Assembly: GCF_902459535.1 (NCBI RefSeq)
Contig: NZ_LR699553.1
Coordinates: forward strand, 372,001 to 436,000
Direction of reading: 5' to 3'
Origin: Paraburkholderia dioscoreae
GTDB taxonomy: Bacteria; Pseudomonadota; Gammaproteobacteria; Burkholderiales; Burkholderiaceae
DNA: 64,000 nt
In this document: positions 33,897 to 42,982 of the stretch, piece after piece
How positions within the stretch are numbered: the stretch's first letter is position 1
Layout of the letters: the number at the start of each line of letters is the position of its first letter
Translations under genes and position numbers: made by a program
The notes under the pieces: generated by a model
Databases searched by the model: none
What the model was told of the DNA's origin: nothing
What the model saw: only the letters and a program-made list of their open reading frames with translations

Positions 33897-34514
33897 TCAA
33901 GCAGCCGGCGTTTCGCCTTCAGCAGCAGCGGCCTCGCCTTCGGCGATCGCACCAGCCGGGATCGTTGCAGCTGCGATCACCGGGTTTTCTGCTTCGACGT
34001 GAGCGACCAGCGTCACACCTGCCGGCAGCTTGATGTCCTTGGCGTGAACCGAGTGACCCGCTTCGATGGTCGCCAGATCGACTTCGAGGAATTCCGGCAG
34101 TGCCGACGGCAGGCACTCGATTTCGATTTCGTTGATGACGTGCGAGATCACTGCGCTCGCCAGCTTCACTGCCGGGTTCGATTCCTGGTTCAGGAAGTGC
34201 AGCGGCACCTTGGTGTGCAGCTTCTTCTTCGCGTCGACACGTTGGAAGTCCACGTGCAGCACGAGCTGACGGAACGGGTGGTATTGCACGTCGCGCAGCA
34301 GAACCTGTTGCGACTTGCCTGCCACTTCCAATTCGAGGATCGACGAATGGAAAACTTCTTTCTTCAGCGCGTGCCACAGCGCGTTGTGGTCCAGTTCGAC
34401 CAATTGCGTTTCAGCACCCGCGCCATATACGATGCCCGGGGTCTTGCCCGAGTTACGCAGGCGGCGGCTCGCACCCGTACCTTGCAAAGAACGCTCGAAA
34501 GCGACTACTTTCAT
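33897..34514 (-). CDS. rplY: 50S ribosomal protein bL25 (CTC form)
   Basis: A 205-residue bL25 of the long CTC type. The N-terminal 5S rRNA-binding domain (MKVVAFERSLQGTGASRRLR, GKTPGIVYG, HHSS-like VFHSSILELEV) is joined to a beta-rich C-terminal TL5 domain (LPEFLEVDLATIEAGHSVHAKDIKLPAGV). It ends in an Ala/Glu-rich tail. ATG 34514 has GGAG at good distance. It follows prs by 160 bases, with a terminator in between, so it probably has its own promoter as well. Confidence 0.95.
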   Translation of the reverse strand: MKVVAFERSLQGTGASRRLRNSGKTPGIVYGAGAETQLVELDHNALWHALKKEVFHSSILELEVAGKSQQVLLRDVQYHPFRQLVLHVDFQRVDAKKKLHTKVPLHFLNQESNPAVKLASAVISHVINEIEIECLPSALPEFLEVDLATIEAGHSVHAKDIKLPAGVTLVAHVEAENPVIAAATIPAGAIAEGEAAAAEGETPAA

Positions 34515-34551
34515 GTTGAATCTCCATTGCACTGCCCGCGACCAGGCAGTA

Positions 34552-34586
34552 AAAACGGGGCCTCCAAGCCAGATGGCTGAGGCCCC
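34552..34586 (-). terminator. Intrinsic terminator between prs and rplY
   Basis: Leftward stem GGGGCCTC (34586-34579) and GAGGCCCC (34564-34557), extended inside by AGCC/GGCT pairing, followed by GTTTTT. Confidence 0.85.
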
Positions 34587-34674
34587 AGAGCTGCGGCACG
34601 AACCTTCGTTCGTTCATGCCGATTGTGCAAAAGCGCAGTGTGCCGCCTGAAGCGGCGCGCGCCTTCGCAAATAC

Positions 34675-35631
34675 TTAACTTTCAGCGAACAGCGACATCA
34701 CCGAATCGCCGCGGCGAATCCGCGAGAACGTTTCGGCTAGCAGACCGGCGCTCGTCAACGAACGGATCTTCGCGCACGAGCGGGCTTCTTCGCCGAGCGG
34801 GATCGTGTCCGTGACAACGAGTTCGTCGAGTGCGGAAGCCGCGATACGCTCGCCTGCGCCGCCCGACAGAACCGGGTGAGTGGCGTAAGCGAACACCTGC
34901 TTCGCGCCGCGTTCCTTCAGAACCTGAGCTGCCTTGCAGAGCGTGCCGGCGGTATCGACCATGTCGTCCATGATCACGCAGGTACGGCCTTCGACTTCAC
35001 CGATGATGTTCATCACTTCGGCAACGTTGGCCTTCGGGCGGCGTTTGTCGATGATCGCGAGATCGCAATTCAGCTGCTTGGCCAACGCCCGGGCACGCAC
35101 CACGCCGCCGACGTCCGGCGAAACGACCAGCAGGTTCTCGTAGTTCTGCTTGCGCAGATCGCCGAGCAGCACGGGCGTAGCATAGATGTTGTCGACCGGA
35201 ATGTCGAAGAAGCCTTGAATCTGGTCGGCGTGCAGATCCATCGTGATGATCCGCTCGACGCCGGCGATTTCCAGCATGTTCGCCACGATCTTCGCCGAGA
35301 TGGCGACGCGCGCGGAACGCGGGCGGCGATCTTGACGGGCATAACCGAAGTAGGGGATGGCTGCGGTGATCCGGCCGGCGGATGCGCGCTTGAGCGCATC
35401 GACCATGATCATCAGTTCCATCAGATTGTCGTTCGCCGGTGCGCACGTGGACTGCAGGACGAAGACATCCTTGCCACGCACGTTTTCCTGAATCTCGACC
35501 TGGATTTCACCGTCCGAGAAACGGCTAACCATTGCTTTGCCGAGGGGAATACCGAGGATTTTGACGACTTCCTGTGCAAGCGCGGGATTTGCGTTGCCAG
35601 TAAAAACCATCAGGCCGTCATGGCTGCTCAT
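34675..35631 (-). CDS. prs: Ribose-phosphate pyrophosphokinase (PRPP synthase)
   Basis: A 318-residue class I PRPP synthase, making 5-phosphoribosyl diphosphate for purines, pyrimidines, histidine, tryptophan and NAD. Motifs: FSDGEIQVEIQENVRG, PYFGYARQDR, the divalent-metal site MDLHADQIQGFF, the flexible-loop region DKRRP and the PRPP-binding VIMDDMVDTAGT. Length is standard. It lies just after tRNA-Gln on the same strand, and upstream are ispE and lolB, the classic beta- and gamma-proteobacterial order. Confidence 0.97.
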   Translation of the reverse strand: MSSHDGLMVFTGNANPALAQEVVKILGIPLGKAMVSRFSDGEIQVEIQENVRGKDVFVLQSTCAPANDNLMELMIMVDALKRASAGRITAAIPYFGYARQDRRPRSARVAISAKIVANMLEIAGVERIITMDLHADQIQGFFDIPVDNIYATPVLLGDLRKQNYENLLVVSPDVGGVVRARALAKQLNCDLAIIDKRRPKANVAEVMNIIGEVEGRTCVIMDDMVDTAGTLCKAAQVLKERGAKQVFAYATHPVLSGGAGERIAASALDELVVTDTIPLGEEARSCAKIRSLTSAGLLAETFSRIRRGDSVMSLFAES

Positions 35632-35677
35632 CGTGCACCTACTTCAGGCTGGGGGCGAGGGGAAATGCGAGAAATTT

Positions 35678-35754
35678 TGGCAGGGGAGAAAGGATTCGAA
35701 CCTTTGCATGCCGGAATCAAAATCCGGTGCCTTAACCAGCTTGGCGACTCCCCT
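35678..35754 (-). tRNA. tRNA-Gln (anticodon TTG)
   Basis: 77 bases including an encoded CCA. Acceptor stem AGGGGAG/CTCCCCT with discriminator G, D-arm starting GCCAAGCTGG, anticodon stem CCGGA/TCCGG around loop TTTTGAT (anticodon TTG, reading CAA). The T-arm AAAGGTTCGAATCCTTT completes the cloverleaf. It lies between ispE and prs, all leftward, and is probably processed from a shared transcript. Confidence 0.97.
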
Positions 35755-35806
35755 ACACTAACTCTGAGCTCCGCCGAACGTGGAGTTTCGTTCGACGATG
35801 CAAAAC

Positions 35807-36688
35807 TTACGACGCGAAAGTAAAGAGTGGATGCTGATCGAGACTTGGGGCCGCTGCGCTGTTCCATTCGGCTGGCAGTTTGGCTTGCACCGCTTCTGCT
35901 TCAGCTTTACTACGGAACGCTGCAAAGACACTTGCACCTGATCCAGACATCCGCGCTGGCGCGACATTTTCAAACCATCGCAGCACTTGCGCTACTTCCG
36001 CGTACTTTCCTACGACAACCTGCTGCATGTCGTTCCGGCCGAAACTTTCTGGCCATTCAGTGTTGCAGCTAAGTTCTGCAGGAAAGTCCGTAATTGTGAG
36101 GGGTTTTGAATCTCTTGTCAACGCTTTTTCAGAGAAAATCGCTGCAGTCGGAACATGAACCCTCGGCGTCACTACCAGGAAATGGCGCGGCGGCAATTGT
36201 ACAGCGTCTAAAGCCTCTCCGACACCCTGGGCGAACGCATTTTTTCCAAACACAAAAAACGGTACATCCGCACCGAGTTTCAACGCCAGCGCCTGCAATT
36301 CGAGGCGAGGCAGGTCGAGCTTCCACAGACGGTTCAGCGCGAGCAGTGTCGTCGCTGCGTCGGAGCTGCCGCCGCCGAGACCGGCGCCCATCGGCAGGCG
36401 TTTGTCGATTTCGATATCGACGCCTTCCGGCGAGCCCGTATGCGTTTTGAGCAGCGTCGCGGCGCGCACGGTCAGGTCGTGTTCCGGCGGCACGTCGGCG
36501 ATCTCGGTGCGGCGCGTGATGAGCCCGTCGTCGCGCCGCGTGAAGTGCAGCGTGTCGCCCCAGTCGAGCAGCTGGAACACCGTTTGCAGCGTGTGATAGC
36601 CATCCGGCCGGCGGCCGGTGATGTGCAGGAAGAGGTTGAGTTTCGCGGGCGCGAGGCAATCGCGCAGCGAATCGGTCGTTTCAATCAT
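35807..36688 (-). CDS. ispE: 4-diphosphocytidyl-2-C-methyl-D-erythritol kinase
   Basis: A 293-residue GHMP kinase of the non-mevalonate isoprenoid pathway. The N terminus has APAKLNLFLHITGRRPDGYH with the catalytic lysine region. The ATP loop is LPMGAGLGGGSSDAATTL, and the C-terminal glycine motif ARMSGSGASVFAAF closes the site. Length is normal. It lies between lolB and tRNA-Gln, as in most beta-proteobacteria. Confidence 0.96.
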   Translation of the reverse strand: MIETTDSLRDCLAPAKLNLFLHITGRRPDGYHTLQTVFQLLDWGDTLHFTRRDDGLITRRTEIADVPPEHDLTVRAATLLKTHTGSPEGVDIEIDKRLPMGAGLGGGSSDAATTLLALNRLWKLDLPRLELQALALKLGADVPFFVFGKNAFAQGVGEALDAVQLPPRHFLVVTPRVHVPTAAIFSEKALTRDSKPLTITDFPAELSCNTEWPESFGRNDMQQVVVGKYAEVAQVLRWFENVAPARMSGSGASVFAAFRSKAEAEAVQAKLPAEWNSAAAPSLDQHPLFTFAS

Positions 36689-36764
36689 GAGTCGGGGCTA
36701 CATGCGCCAGGTGGCGCTGAAGAAGCGGCAAGGTCGCGCGAAAAGGTGCGTGAAGCGGCGCGGG

Positions 36765-37400
36765 TTACTGATGATCCAGGACGAGCTTGATGTCGAGCGG
36801 CGGCTCAGAGCGCGTCAGGTTGACGCGCTTCACGCCGGTGGCCGGTGCCTCGGCATACGCCAGGTAGTCGATCGTCCAGCCGTCTTGCGTGATCTCTTTC
36901 AGCCGCGACGGTTGGTCGGGATCCTTCTCGGTCCTGGCGCGCGAAGTGGGTGCCGGCGACGGTTGCAGCCAATAGCGCAGCCCCTCGACCGGCAGTGCGA
37001 AGCCGAGCGCATTCTGCATCAGTGTGGAGACGTTATCCGCTGTGAGCGGCTGGCGATTCGGCAACTCCAGCGTGGCCGAAGCCGGCGACGACGTCACCAC
37101 CGCCAGCGTCTGGCCGAGCGGATTGCGCAACTCCAAGGTCACTGTGTCACCGGTTTCCTGCCAGCTGAAATTGCCGTAGGCGTTGCGCTGCTGGCCGTTC
37201 TGATCGTCGTACTGGACCGCGAAACGGCCTTGGTAAGAACGGCTCGTCTGCGCGGTGACGGAGGTTGCGGCATTCGACGTGGACGGCCCCTGCGGTTTCA
37301 CCGACGCACAACCGGCCAATGCGACAACCACCGCCGCTGCGAATCCGAGCGCCGCGCCACGCGGCGCCCGGGGAAAGGAAATCAGACGGGAAAGACGCAT
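36765..37400 (-). CDS. lolB: Outer-membrane lipoprotein localisation protein LolB
   Basis: A 211-residue lipoprotein that receives lipoproteins from LolA and inserts them in the outer membrane. The signal ends in VALAGC (Cys about residue 25). The mature domain has RSYQGRFAVQYDD, the NFSWQETGDTVTLELRNPLGQT strand pair and DGWTIDYLAY near the end. ATG 37400 overlaps the stop of the TPR gene in TGATG, so translation is coupled. A longer open frame would bypass the signal peptide and is not used. Confidence 0.93.
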   Translation of the reverse strand: MRLSRLISFPRAPRGAALGFAAAVVVALAGCASVKPQGPSTSNAATSVTAQTSRSYQGRFAVQYDDQNGQQRNAYGNFSWQETGDTVTLELRNPLGQTLAVVTSSPASATLELPNRQPLTADNVSTLMQNALGFALPVEGLRYWLQPSPAPTSRARTEKDPDQPSRLKEITQDGWTIDYLAYAEAPATGVKRVNLTRSEPPLDIKLVLDHQ

Positions 37401-39241
37401 CAAAGATCGTTCACCTGAAGACGTTGGAGCGTTTTGACCAGCGTATCGTTGTCCGGTTCGAGCTTGCGCGCATCGCGGAACGCGGCGCGGGCCTGATCCT
37501 GATTGCCCGTTTTCCACAATACCTCGCCGAGGTGCGCGCCGATTTCGGCGTTCGGCTGCATGTCGTAGGCTCTGCGCAGCAGCTTGATCGCATCCGACGT
37601 ATCGCCCATCCGGTATTTGACCCAGCCGACGCTGTCCATGATGAACGCGTCGTTCGGTGCCAACGAGGATGCCTTCTCGACCAGCTTGTCCGCCTCGGCG
37701 AGGCGCTGATTGCGATCGGCCAGCGAGTAGCCGAGCGCGTTATACGCTTGCGGATTGTCGGGCTGCGTCTGGATCAGCTTGCGCAACTGCGCTTCCATCA
37801 CGTCGTAATGGCCGGTTTTTTCGGCGGACATTGCGTAGTCGTAGGTCAGATCGGGGTCGTCGGGGAACTGCGCCGTGGCTTGCTGCAGGCGCGTTTCGGC
37901 CTCGGGGTAACGCCTGGCGTCGAACAGGATCGCCGCGTCCGTGCGCGCGATCAGCGCCTGGTCGCGCGGGTCCGGCGCCGACAGATTGGCGAGCAGCTTG
38001 CGCGCGTCGTCGGCCTTGCCCTGCTTGGCGAGCAGTTGCGCGCGCGTGATCTGCGCGGGCACATATTGCTGGCTCGACGGCGAGATTTTGTTCAGCCAGT
38101 CGCTCGCGGCCGCGTCGTTCTTCTGTTCGAGCGACAGTTGTGCAAGGTAGATATACGCCTGACCGGGATCCGCGCCCGGCGTTTTTTCGGCTTGCTGTGC
38201 GTACTGGGTCAGGTACGTTTGCGCTTCGTTGAAATTCTTCTGCTGGATCTTGATCAGCGCCAGCGCCATGAGCGGCGTGAGATCGTTCGCGTTGTTCCTG
38301 TGCATGATCTCGAACTGCTTCTGCGCGTCGTCCAGACGGTCGCTCGCAAGATACATCTGGGCGAGCGCGAGACGGGCGTCATGCGATTTCGGATTCTGCT
38401 GCACGTACTTTTCGAGCGAGGCGATGCCTTCCTTGCGCTCTTCCGGGCCCATTTGCGACAGCATCAGCGCGGCCGGCAAATAGTCGGGCTTGAGCGCGAG
38501 CGCCTGTTCGAGCGACTTGCGCGCACCCGGCGCGTCGTCCGATACGAGCTGCTGGCGTGCAAGTGCCAGTTGCGCTTCCGGCCGGTTCATGTCGTTCTTG
38601 AGCAGATCCTGCAGCACGTGCAGGCCGCCGATCCGGTTTGGGCCGCGCGAGAGCAGCAACTGGAGCGCCAGAATCGCGCTGCCGCGATTGTCGGCGGGCA
38701 CCCGTGCGAGTTCGCGGGCGAGGATCTGCTCCGCGTCGTCAGGCCGGCCGGACAGCACGAGCAGCGACGCGTCGAGTTGCGCGGCGCGTTCCGAGTTCGG
38801 TGCATACTGCTGCCACAATTGCGCGGCGGCCAATGCGTCAGACGGGCTCTGCGCGGCCAGCGCGATTTCGGTGGCGCGTTGCGCCATGCGCGGATCGTGC
38901 GTGTCGCGTGCAAGGGCGAGGTAGGTCTGATAGGCCGGCGCCGGCTGGTCGCGCTGCAGTGCGACTTCGGCGGCGAGCACCTGGAATACGATCTGGCTCG
39001 TCAGCGGCACACCGGGCAGCGACTTCTGATCTTCCGCCGAGGCCGGGCCGAGCGGGTCCGGCAGGGTGACGGAGGTGTCATCCGAGTCCGGCGATGAATC
39101 CTGCGCGTGCGCGGGAACGGCAGCCAGCGCCCAGACGGCGAGTGCCGCCGCGCCGAGCATCCGGCGAGCGGACACGGCGTGCGGTACGCGGAATGCGCTA
39201 GCCGGGCGCTTCAAAAACAGCTTCACGAAGGACAAGTTCAT
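37400..39241 (-). CDS. Exported TPR-repeat protein upstream of lolB
   Basis: A 613-residue protein with an N-terminal signal (about residues 25-47, WALAAVPAHAQ) and many tetratricopeptide repeats through the rest. Examples of repeat cores are DARLALAQMYLASDRLDDAQKQFE, NPQAYNALGYSLADRN and NAEIGAHLGEVLWKTGNQDQA. The protein is probably periplasmic and mediates protein contacts. Its partner is unknown. The end shares one base with lolB, and this pairing is conserved in beta-proteobacteria. That suggests a link to lipoprotein or outer-membrane assembly, which I infer only from position. The ATG at 39241 is chosen for the signal peptide. Confidence 0.88.
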   Translation of the reverse strand: MNLSFVKLFLKRPASAFRVPHAVSARRMLGAAALAVWALAAVPAHAQDSSPDSDDTSVTLPDPLGPASAEDQKSLPGVPLTSQIVFQVLAAEVALQRDQPAPAYQTYLALARDTHDPRMAQRATEIALAAQSPSDALAAAQLWQQYAPNSERAAQLDASLLVLSGRPDDAEQILARELARVPADNRGSAILALQLLLSRGPNRIGGLHVLQDLLKNDMNRPEAQLALARQQLVSDDAPGARKSLEQALALKPDYLPAALMLSQMGPEERKEGIASLEKYVQQNPKSHDARLALAQMYLASDRLDDAQKQFEIMHRNNANDLTPLMALALIKIQQKNFNEAQTYLTQYAQQAEKTPGADPGQAYIYLAQLSLEQKNDAAASDWLNKISPSSQQYVPAQITRAQLLAKQGKADDARKLLANLSAPDPRDQALIARTDAAILFDARRYPEAETRLQQATAQFPDDPDLTYDYAMSAEKTGHYDVMEAQLRKLIQTQPDNPQAYNALGYSLADRNQRLAEADKLVEKASSLAPNDAFIMDSVGWVKYRMGDTSDAIKLLRRAYDMQPNAEIGAHLGEVLWKTGNQDQARAAFRDARKLEPDNDTLVKTLQRLQVNDL

Positions 39242-39328
39242 GGAAATCCGTTCAATGTTTCGGACGATTGTAACGCGCTCGCTACAATACGCGCACAACC
39301 ACTCACGCAAGTTGCAGACCAGTTAGAC

Positions 39329-40159
39329 ATGCCAGAGTTGCCAGAAGTTGAGGTTACCCGACGGGGAATCGAACCGTATGTGTCCGGGCGCAAGGTTGAA
39401 CGCGTCGATGTGCGTACGCCCGCGCTGCGCTGGCCGATTCCGGCGGATCTTGCGAAAACCTTGCGCGGCCGCGTGGTGCGCAAGGTCGAGCGGCGCGGCA
39501 AGTACCTGTTGTTCGAGATCGACGCGGGCTGGTTCATTGTGCATCTTGGCATGACTGGGACGCTGCGGGTGCTGCGCCATGTACCGCATCCGCCGGCCGC
39601 GGCGAAACACGATCACGTCGACTGGATCTTCGACGAGTTCATTTTGCGCTATCGCGATCCGCGGCGCTTCGGCGCAGTGCTGTGGCACCCGCGCGAAGCG
39701 GGCGACGTGCTCGAGCATCCGCTGCTCGCGGGCCTCGGCGTCGAACCGTTTTCGCCTGCGTTCTCCGGCGCGCTGATGCACCGGCTCACGCGCGGGCGCA
39801 AGGTGTCGGTGAAGCAGGCGCTGCTGGCCGGGGAAATCGTCGTGGGCGTGGGCAATATCTATGCATCGGAAAGCCTCTTTCGCGCCGGCATCCGGCCGAC
39901 TACCGCGGCAGGGCGCGTTTCGCTCGTGCGCTATGATCTGCTGGCGGACGCCGTGCGCGTGACGCTCGCCGCCGCGATCGAGAAGGGCGGCAGCACGCTG
40001 CGCGATTTCGTCGGCAGCAATGGCGAGAGCGGCTACTTCCAGCTCGACTATTTCGTCTATGATCGCGCGGGGCTGCCGTGCCGCGTGTGCGGAACGCCGA
40101 TCAAACAGATCGTACAGGGGCAGCGTTCAACGTATTTCTGTCCTACCTGCCAGCGCTAA
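39329..40159 (+). CDS. mutM: Formamidopyrimidine-DNA glycosylase (Fpg)
   Basis: A 276-residue bifunctional glycosylase/AP lyase that removes 8-oxoguanine opposite C. After Met, the catalytic PELPEVEV (Pro as nucleophile, Glu) is at the N terminus. Lys in HLGMTG-type loop, the helix-two-turn-helix segment GVGNIYASESLFRAGI, and the C-terminal zinc finger CRVCGTPIKQ...YFCPTCQ are all present. The ATG at 39329 is fixed by the need for Pro at position two. mutY follows after seven bases, joining two parts of the oxidised-guanine defence in one operon. Confidence 0.97.
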   Translation: MPELPEVEVTRRGIEPYVSGRKVERVDVRTPALRWPIPADLAKTLRGRVVRKVERRGKYLLFEIDAGWFIVHLGMTGTLRVLRHVPHPPAAAKHDHVDWIFDEFILRYRDPRRFGAVLWHPREAGDVLEHPLLAGLGVEPFSPAFSGALMHRLTRGRKVSVKQALLAGEIVVGVGNIYASESLFRAGIRPTTAAGRVSLVRYDLLADAVRVTLAAAIEKGGSTLRDFVGSNGESGYFQLDYFVYDRAGLPCRVCGTPIKQIVQGQRSTYFCPTCQR

Positions 40160-40166
40160 ACCGTCA

Positions 40167-41294
40167 ATGCCTTCTCGCTTAACTCCGCGTTCAACCTCGT
40201 CCGGCCCACCTGCGGCGGCTGCTTTTCCGGCCATGCCCGATTTTTCCTCGCGTCTGATCGCATGGCAGCGTCAGCATGGCCGCCATGATTTGCCGTGGCA
40301 GAACACGCGGGATCCGTACCGCATCTGGCTGTCGGAAATCATGCTGCAGCAGACCCAGGTGTCGACGGTCATTCCCTACTATGCGAAGTTCCTCGCGCGT
40401 TTCCCGACCGTCGCCGCGCTCGCCGCCGCGCCGTCTGACGACGTGATGGCGTTGTGGGCCGGCCTTGGCTACTACACGCGCGCGCGCAATCTGCATCGCT
40501 GCGCGCAAGTCGTGGTCGAGCAGCATGGCGGCGCGTTTCCGGCATCGGTCGAGGAACTGGCCGAGCTGCCGGGCATCGGTCGTTCGACGGCGGCGGCGAT
40601 TGCATCGTTCGCATTCGGCGCACGCGCGACGATTCTCGACGGCAATGTAAAGCGCGTGCTGGCGCGCGTGTTCGGCGTCGAAGGTTTCCCCGGCGAAAAG
40701 AAAGTCGAAAACGCAATGTGGACGCTGGCGGAGTCGCTGCTTCCGTCGAATGCATCGGATGCCGAAGTCAGCGCGTACACGCAAGGCTTGATGGACCTCG
40801 GCGCGACCCTCTGCGTGCGCGGCAAGCCCGACTGCCTGCGTTGCCCGTTCGCCGTCGACTGCGTTGCGAACGTGACGGGACGTCAGCGCCTGCTGCCCAC
40901 GGCACGTCCGAAAAAGACCGTGCCGACGCGCCGAACATGGATGCTGGTGCTGCGTGACGGCAACGCGGTGATGCTTGAGAAGCGGCCGCCGTCGGGTATC
41001 TGGGGCGGCTTGTGGAGCCTGCCCGAAGCCGCCGACGAAACCTCGCTCGCCGAGCGTGCGCGCGCTTTCGGCGGCGACGGTGCGGTCTCGCCACTCGCGC
41101 CGCTCACGCATGTGTTCACGCATTTCAAACTGGATATCGAGCCGCGGCTCGCGGAACTGGATCGCGGCGTGGGCGCGCTGGGTGCGTTAGGCGATGCGGA
41201 CACGGCGTGGGTCGCGCTGAGCGATCTCGATTCGTTCGGTGTGCCCGCGCCGGTGCGCAAACTGCTGGACAGTTTGCAGGGTTCGCTGATCTGA
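40167..41294 (+). CDS. mutY: A/G-specific adenine glycosylase
   Basis: A 375-residue glycosylase that removes adenine mispaired with 8-oxoguanine. Motifs: LPWQNTRDPYRIWLSEIMLQQTQV, the helix-hairpin-helix LPGIGRSTAAAIASFAFG, catalytic aspartate in ILDGNVKRVLARVFG, and the [4Fe-4S] loop C-x6-C-x2-C-x5-C (CVRGKPDCLRCPFAVDC). A NUDIX-like C-terminal domain with SGIWGGLWSLPE recognises the damaged base. ATG 40167 is used; ATG 40233 (MPDFSS) would drop 22 residues of low-complexity N terminus and is also reasonable. Confidence 0.96.
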   Translation: MPSRLTPRSTSSGPPAAAAFPAMPDFSSRLIAWQRQHGRHDLPWQNTRDPYRIWLSEIMLQQTQVSTVIPYYAKFLARFPTVAALAAAPSDDVMALWAGLGYYTRARNLHRCAQVVVEQHGGAFPASVEELAELPGIGRSTAAAIASFAFGARATILDGNVKRVLARVFGVEGFPGEKKVENAMWTLAESLLPSNASDAEVSAYTQGLMDLGATLCVRGKPDCLRCPFAVDCVANVTGRQRLLPTARPKKTVPTRRTWMLVLRDGNAVMLEKRPPSGIWGGLWSLPEAADETSLAERARAFGGDGAVSPLAPLTHVFTHFKLDIEPRLAELDRGVGALGALGDADTAWVALSDLDSFGVPAPVRKLLDSLQGSLI

Positions 41295-41320
41295 GCAATC
41301 CGGCCGGATTGCGGCCGCCG

Positions 41321-41953
41321 TCAGAGCAATTGATGTTGCTGCATGTAGTGGTGAACGACATCGATCCGCGCGCCGGCGTCCTGCAACTCCATCAACTTCT
41401 GGCGAGCGCGCAGCGCAATCGGCAGCACTTCGGCGAGACGGTTCGACACCCACGAGGGATCTTCGAGCCTGAACGGTTCTGCAAACGGCAGACTTTCCGG
41501 ATCACGTTCGCGGATCGTTGCGATGATCCGTTCGAGCACTTCCGCGCATGCGCCGAATCTGGCCAACTGCTCGTTGCCTTCGAGCGGTCTGTCTTCGCCG
41601 AGCGGTTCCGCCATGCCGACCAGCAAGCCGCTCGATTCGACACGGTGCGAAAGCAGGCGAAATCGCCGCGTGCCGCGTGCGCGAATCAGCAGCATGCCGA
41701 ACGCTTCGACATCGCACTCCTCGATTTCGGCGAGGCAGCCGATTGCTTCGGGCACCGAAGGCTCTTCTTCGCGCGCCACTTCCGCGCCGCTTTTCAGCAG
41801 ACACACGCCGAACGGAGTTTTTTCACGCAGACAGTCGCGCGCCATGTCGAGGTAGCGCGCTTCGAAAATCTTCAGCGGCAGCAGTCCGCCGGGAAACAGC
41901 ACCGTATGCAGCGGAAACAGCGGCACATCGGCAAGCACAGTAGAAGAAGACAT
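41321..41953 (-). CDS. LON substrate-binding domain protein
   Basis: A 210-residue protein consisting of the N-terminal substrate-binding domain of Lon protease without ATPase or protease parts. Typical segments are VPLFPLHTVLFPGGLLPLKIFEARYLDMARDCL, GVCLLKSG and the helix EVLPIALRARQKLMELQD. Such stand-alone proteins are common and their function is not defined. It lies 39 bases after rapZ on the same strand and may be the last gene of that transcript. Confidence 0.9.
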   Translation of the reverse strand: MSSSTVLADVPLFPLHTVLFPGGLLPLKIFEARYLDMARDCLREKTPFGVCLLKSGAEVAREEEPSVPEAIGCLAEIEECDVEAFGMLLIRARGTRRFRLLSHRVESSGLLVGMAEPLGEDRPLEGNEQLARFGACAEVLERIIATIRERDPESLPFAEPFRLEDPSWVSNRLAEVLPIALRARQKLMELQDAGARIDVVHHYMQQHQLL

Positions 41954-41992
41954 GGCGCAACGCTTCGAGTTGAGGCCGCGCGGTGCGGCCGG

Positions 41993-42886
41993 TTAAGCCA
42001 CTAACTTCGATGATTCGCCGGCTTCGACCGGCGCATCGCGGTGTCGCACAATGACATTCGCCGACGCCGCGAGACGCGCGGCGAGCGTCTCCGCAATGAA
42101 TACCGAGCGGTGCTGGCCGCCCGTGCAACCGATCGCGACGGTGAGATAGCTGCGGTTGTCTTCGCGGAAATGCGGAAGCCATTTGGCGAGAAATTTCTCG
42201 ATGTCGTCGATCATTTCATGCACCACCGGCAGCGCATCGAGAAAATCTATCACCGGTTTGTCGAGGCCCGTGAGCGGCCGCAACTCATGATCGTAGTACG
42301 GGTTCGGCAAGGTGCGCACGTCGAAGACGAAATCCGCGTCGAGCGGCACGCCGCGCTTGAAGCCGAACGACTCGAACATCAGCACGAGCCCGGAATCCTT
42401 CTGCTCGATGAAGCGTTTGACCCAGGCGCGCAGCACGTTCGCGCGCAGATTGCTGGTGTCGATCTGATGGCCGAATTCGGCCAGCCCCGCCACGAGTTCG
42501 CGTTCGCGTTCGATCGCCTCGGCAAGCGAGTTGAGCAACCCGACATCCGCGTCGTGCGAGGTGGAACCGGACAGCGGATGGCGGCGGCGTGTTTCGGAAA
42601 AGCGTTGAATCAGCGACTGTGTGCTCGCGTTCAGGAACAGCACCCGCACGTCGTGAGCACGCGACAGGTCGCGAATCATGGCAGGCATTTCGTCGAGCGA
42701 GGCGCTCGAGCGCGCGTCGATCGCGACGGCAAGGCGATCTTGCCCGTCCTCGGCGAGATAGGAAGCCAGCTGCGGCAGGAAACGCGGCGGCAGGTTGTCG
42801 ACGCAGTAGTAGCCTGCGTCTTCAAGCGCGTTCAGGGCAACTGATTTGCCGGAGCCGGATATACCGGTGATCAGGATTATGCGCAT
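41993..42886 (-). CDS. rapZ: RNase adapter protein RapZ (NTP-binding)
   Basis: A 297-residue P-loop protein. In E. coli RapZ binds glucosamine 6-phosphate and guides RNase E to the GlmZ RNA. The Walker A is ITGISGSGKSVALNALED, and typical segments are YYCVDNLPP, DVRTLPNPYYDHELRPLTG and VAIGCTGGQHRSVFIAE in the C-terminal sensing domain. ATG 42886 (MRIILITG) fits the family. It follows hprK by 96 bases. Whether a GlmZ-like RNA exists in this organism is not shown here. Confidence 0.94.
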   Translation of the reverse strand: MRIILITGISGSGKSVALNALEDAGYYCVDNLPPRFLPQLASYLAEDGQDRLAVAIDARSSASLDEMPAMIRDLSRAHDVRVLFLNASTQSLIQRFSETRRRHPLSGSTSHDADVGLLNSLAEAIERERELVAGLAEFGHQIDTSNLRANVLRAWVKRFIEQKDSGLVLMFESFGFKRGVPLDADFVFDVRTLPNPYYDHELRPLTGLDKPVIDFLDALPVVHEMIDDIEKFLAKWLPHFREDNRSYLTVAIGCTGGQHRSVFIAETLAARLAASANVIVRHRDAPVEAGESSKLVA

Positions 42887-42982
42887 GGAGTCGTCGAAAC
42901 CGTAGATTTCATCATAGCATCTGGTCCCCATGCGCGTACCCGCACCCGCCGCTGGCCGCAGTCACGGCATGGTCTTATCGAC

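Noticed and set aside
35678..35754. tRNA gene as an integration site for a mobile element
   Set aside because: No repeated tRNA 3' end or integrase gene lies in the neighbourhood; the flanks are the conserved ispE and prs.
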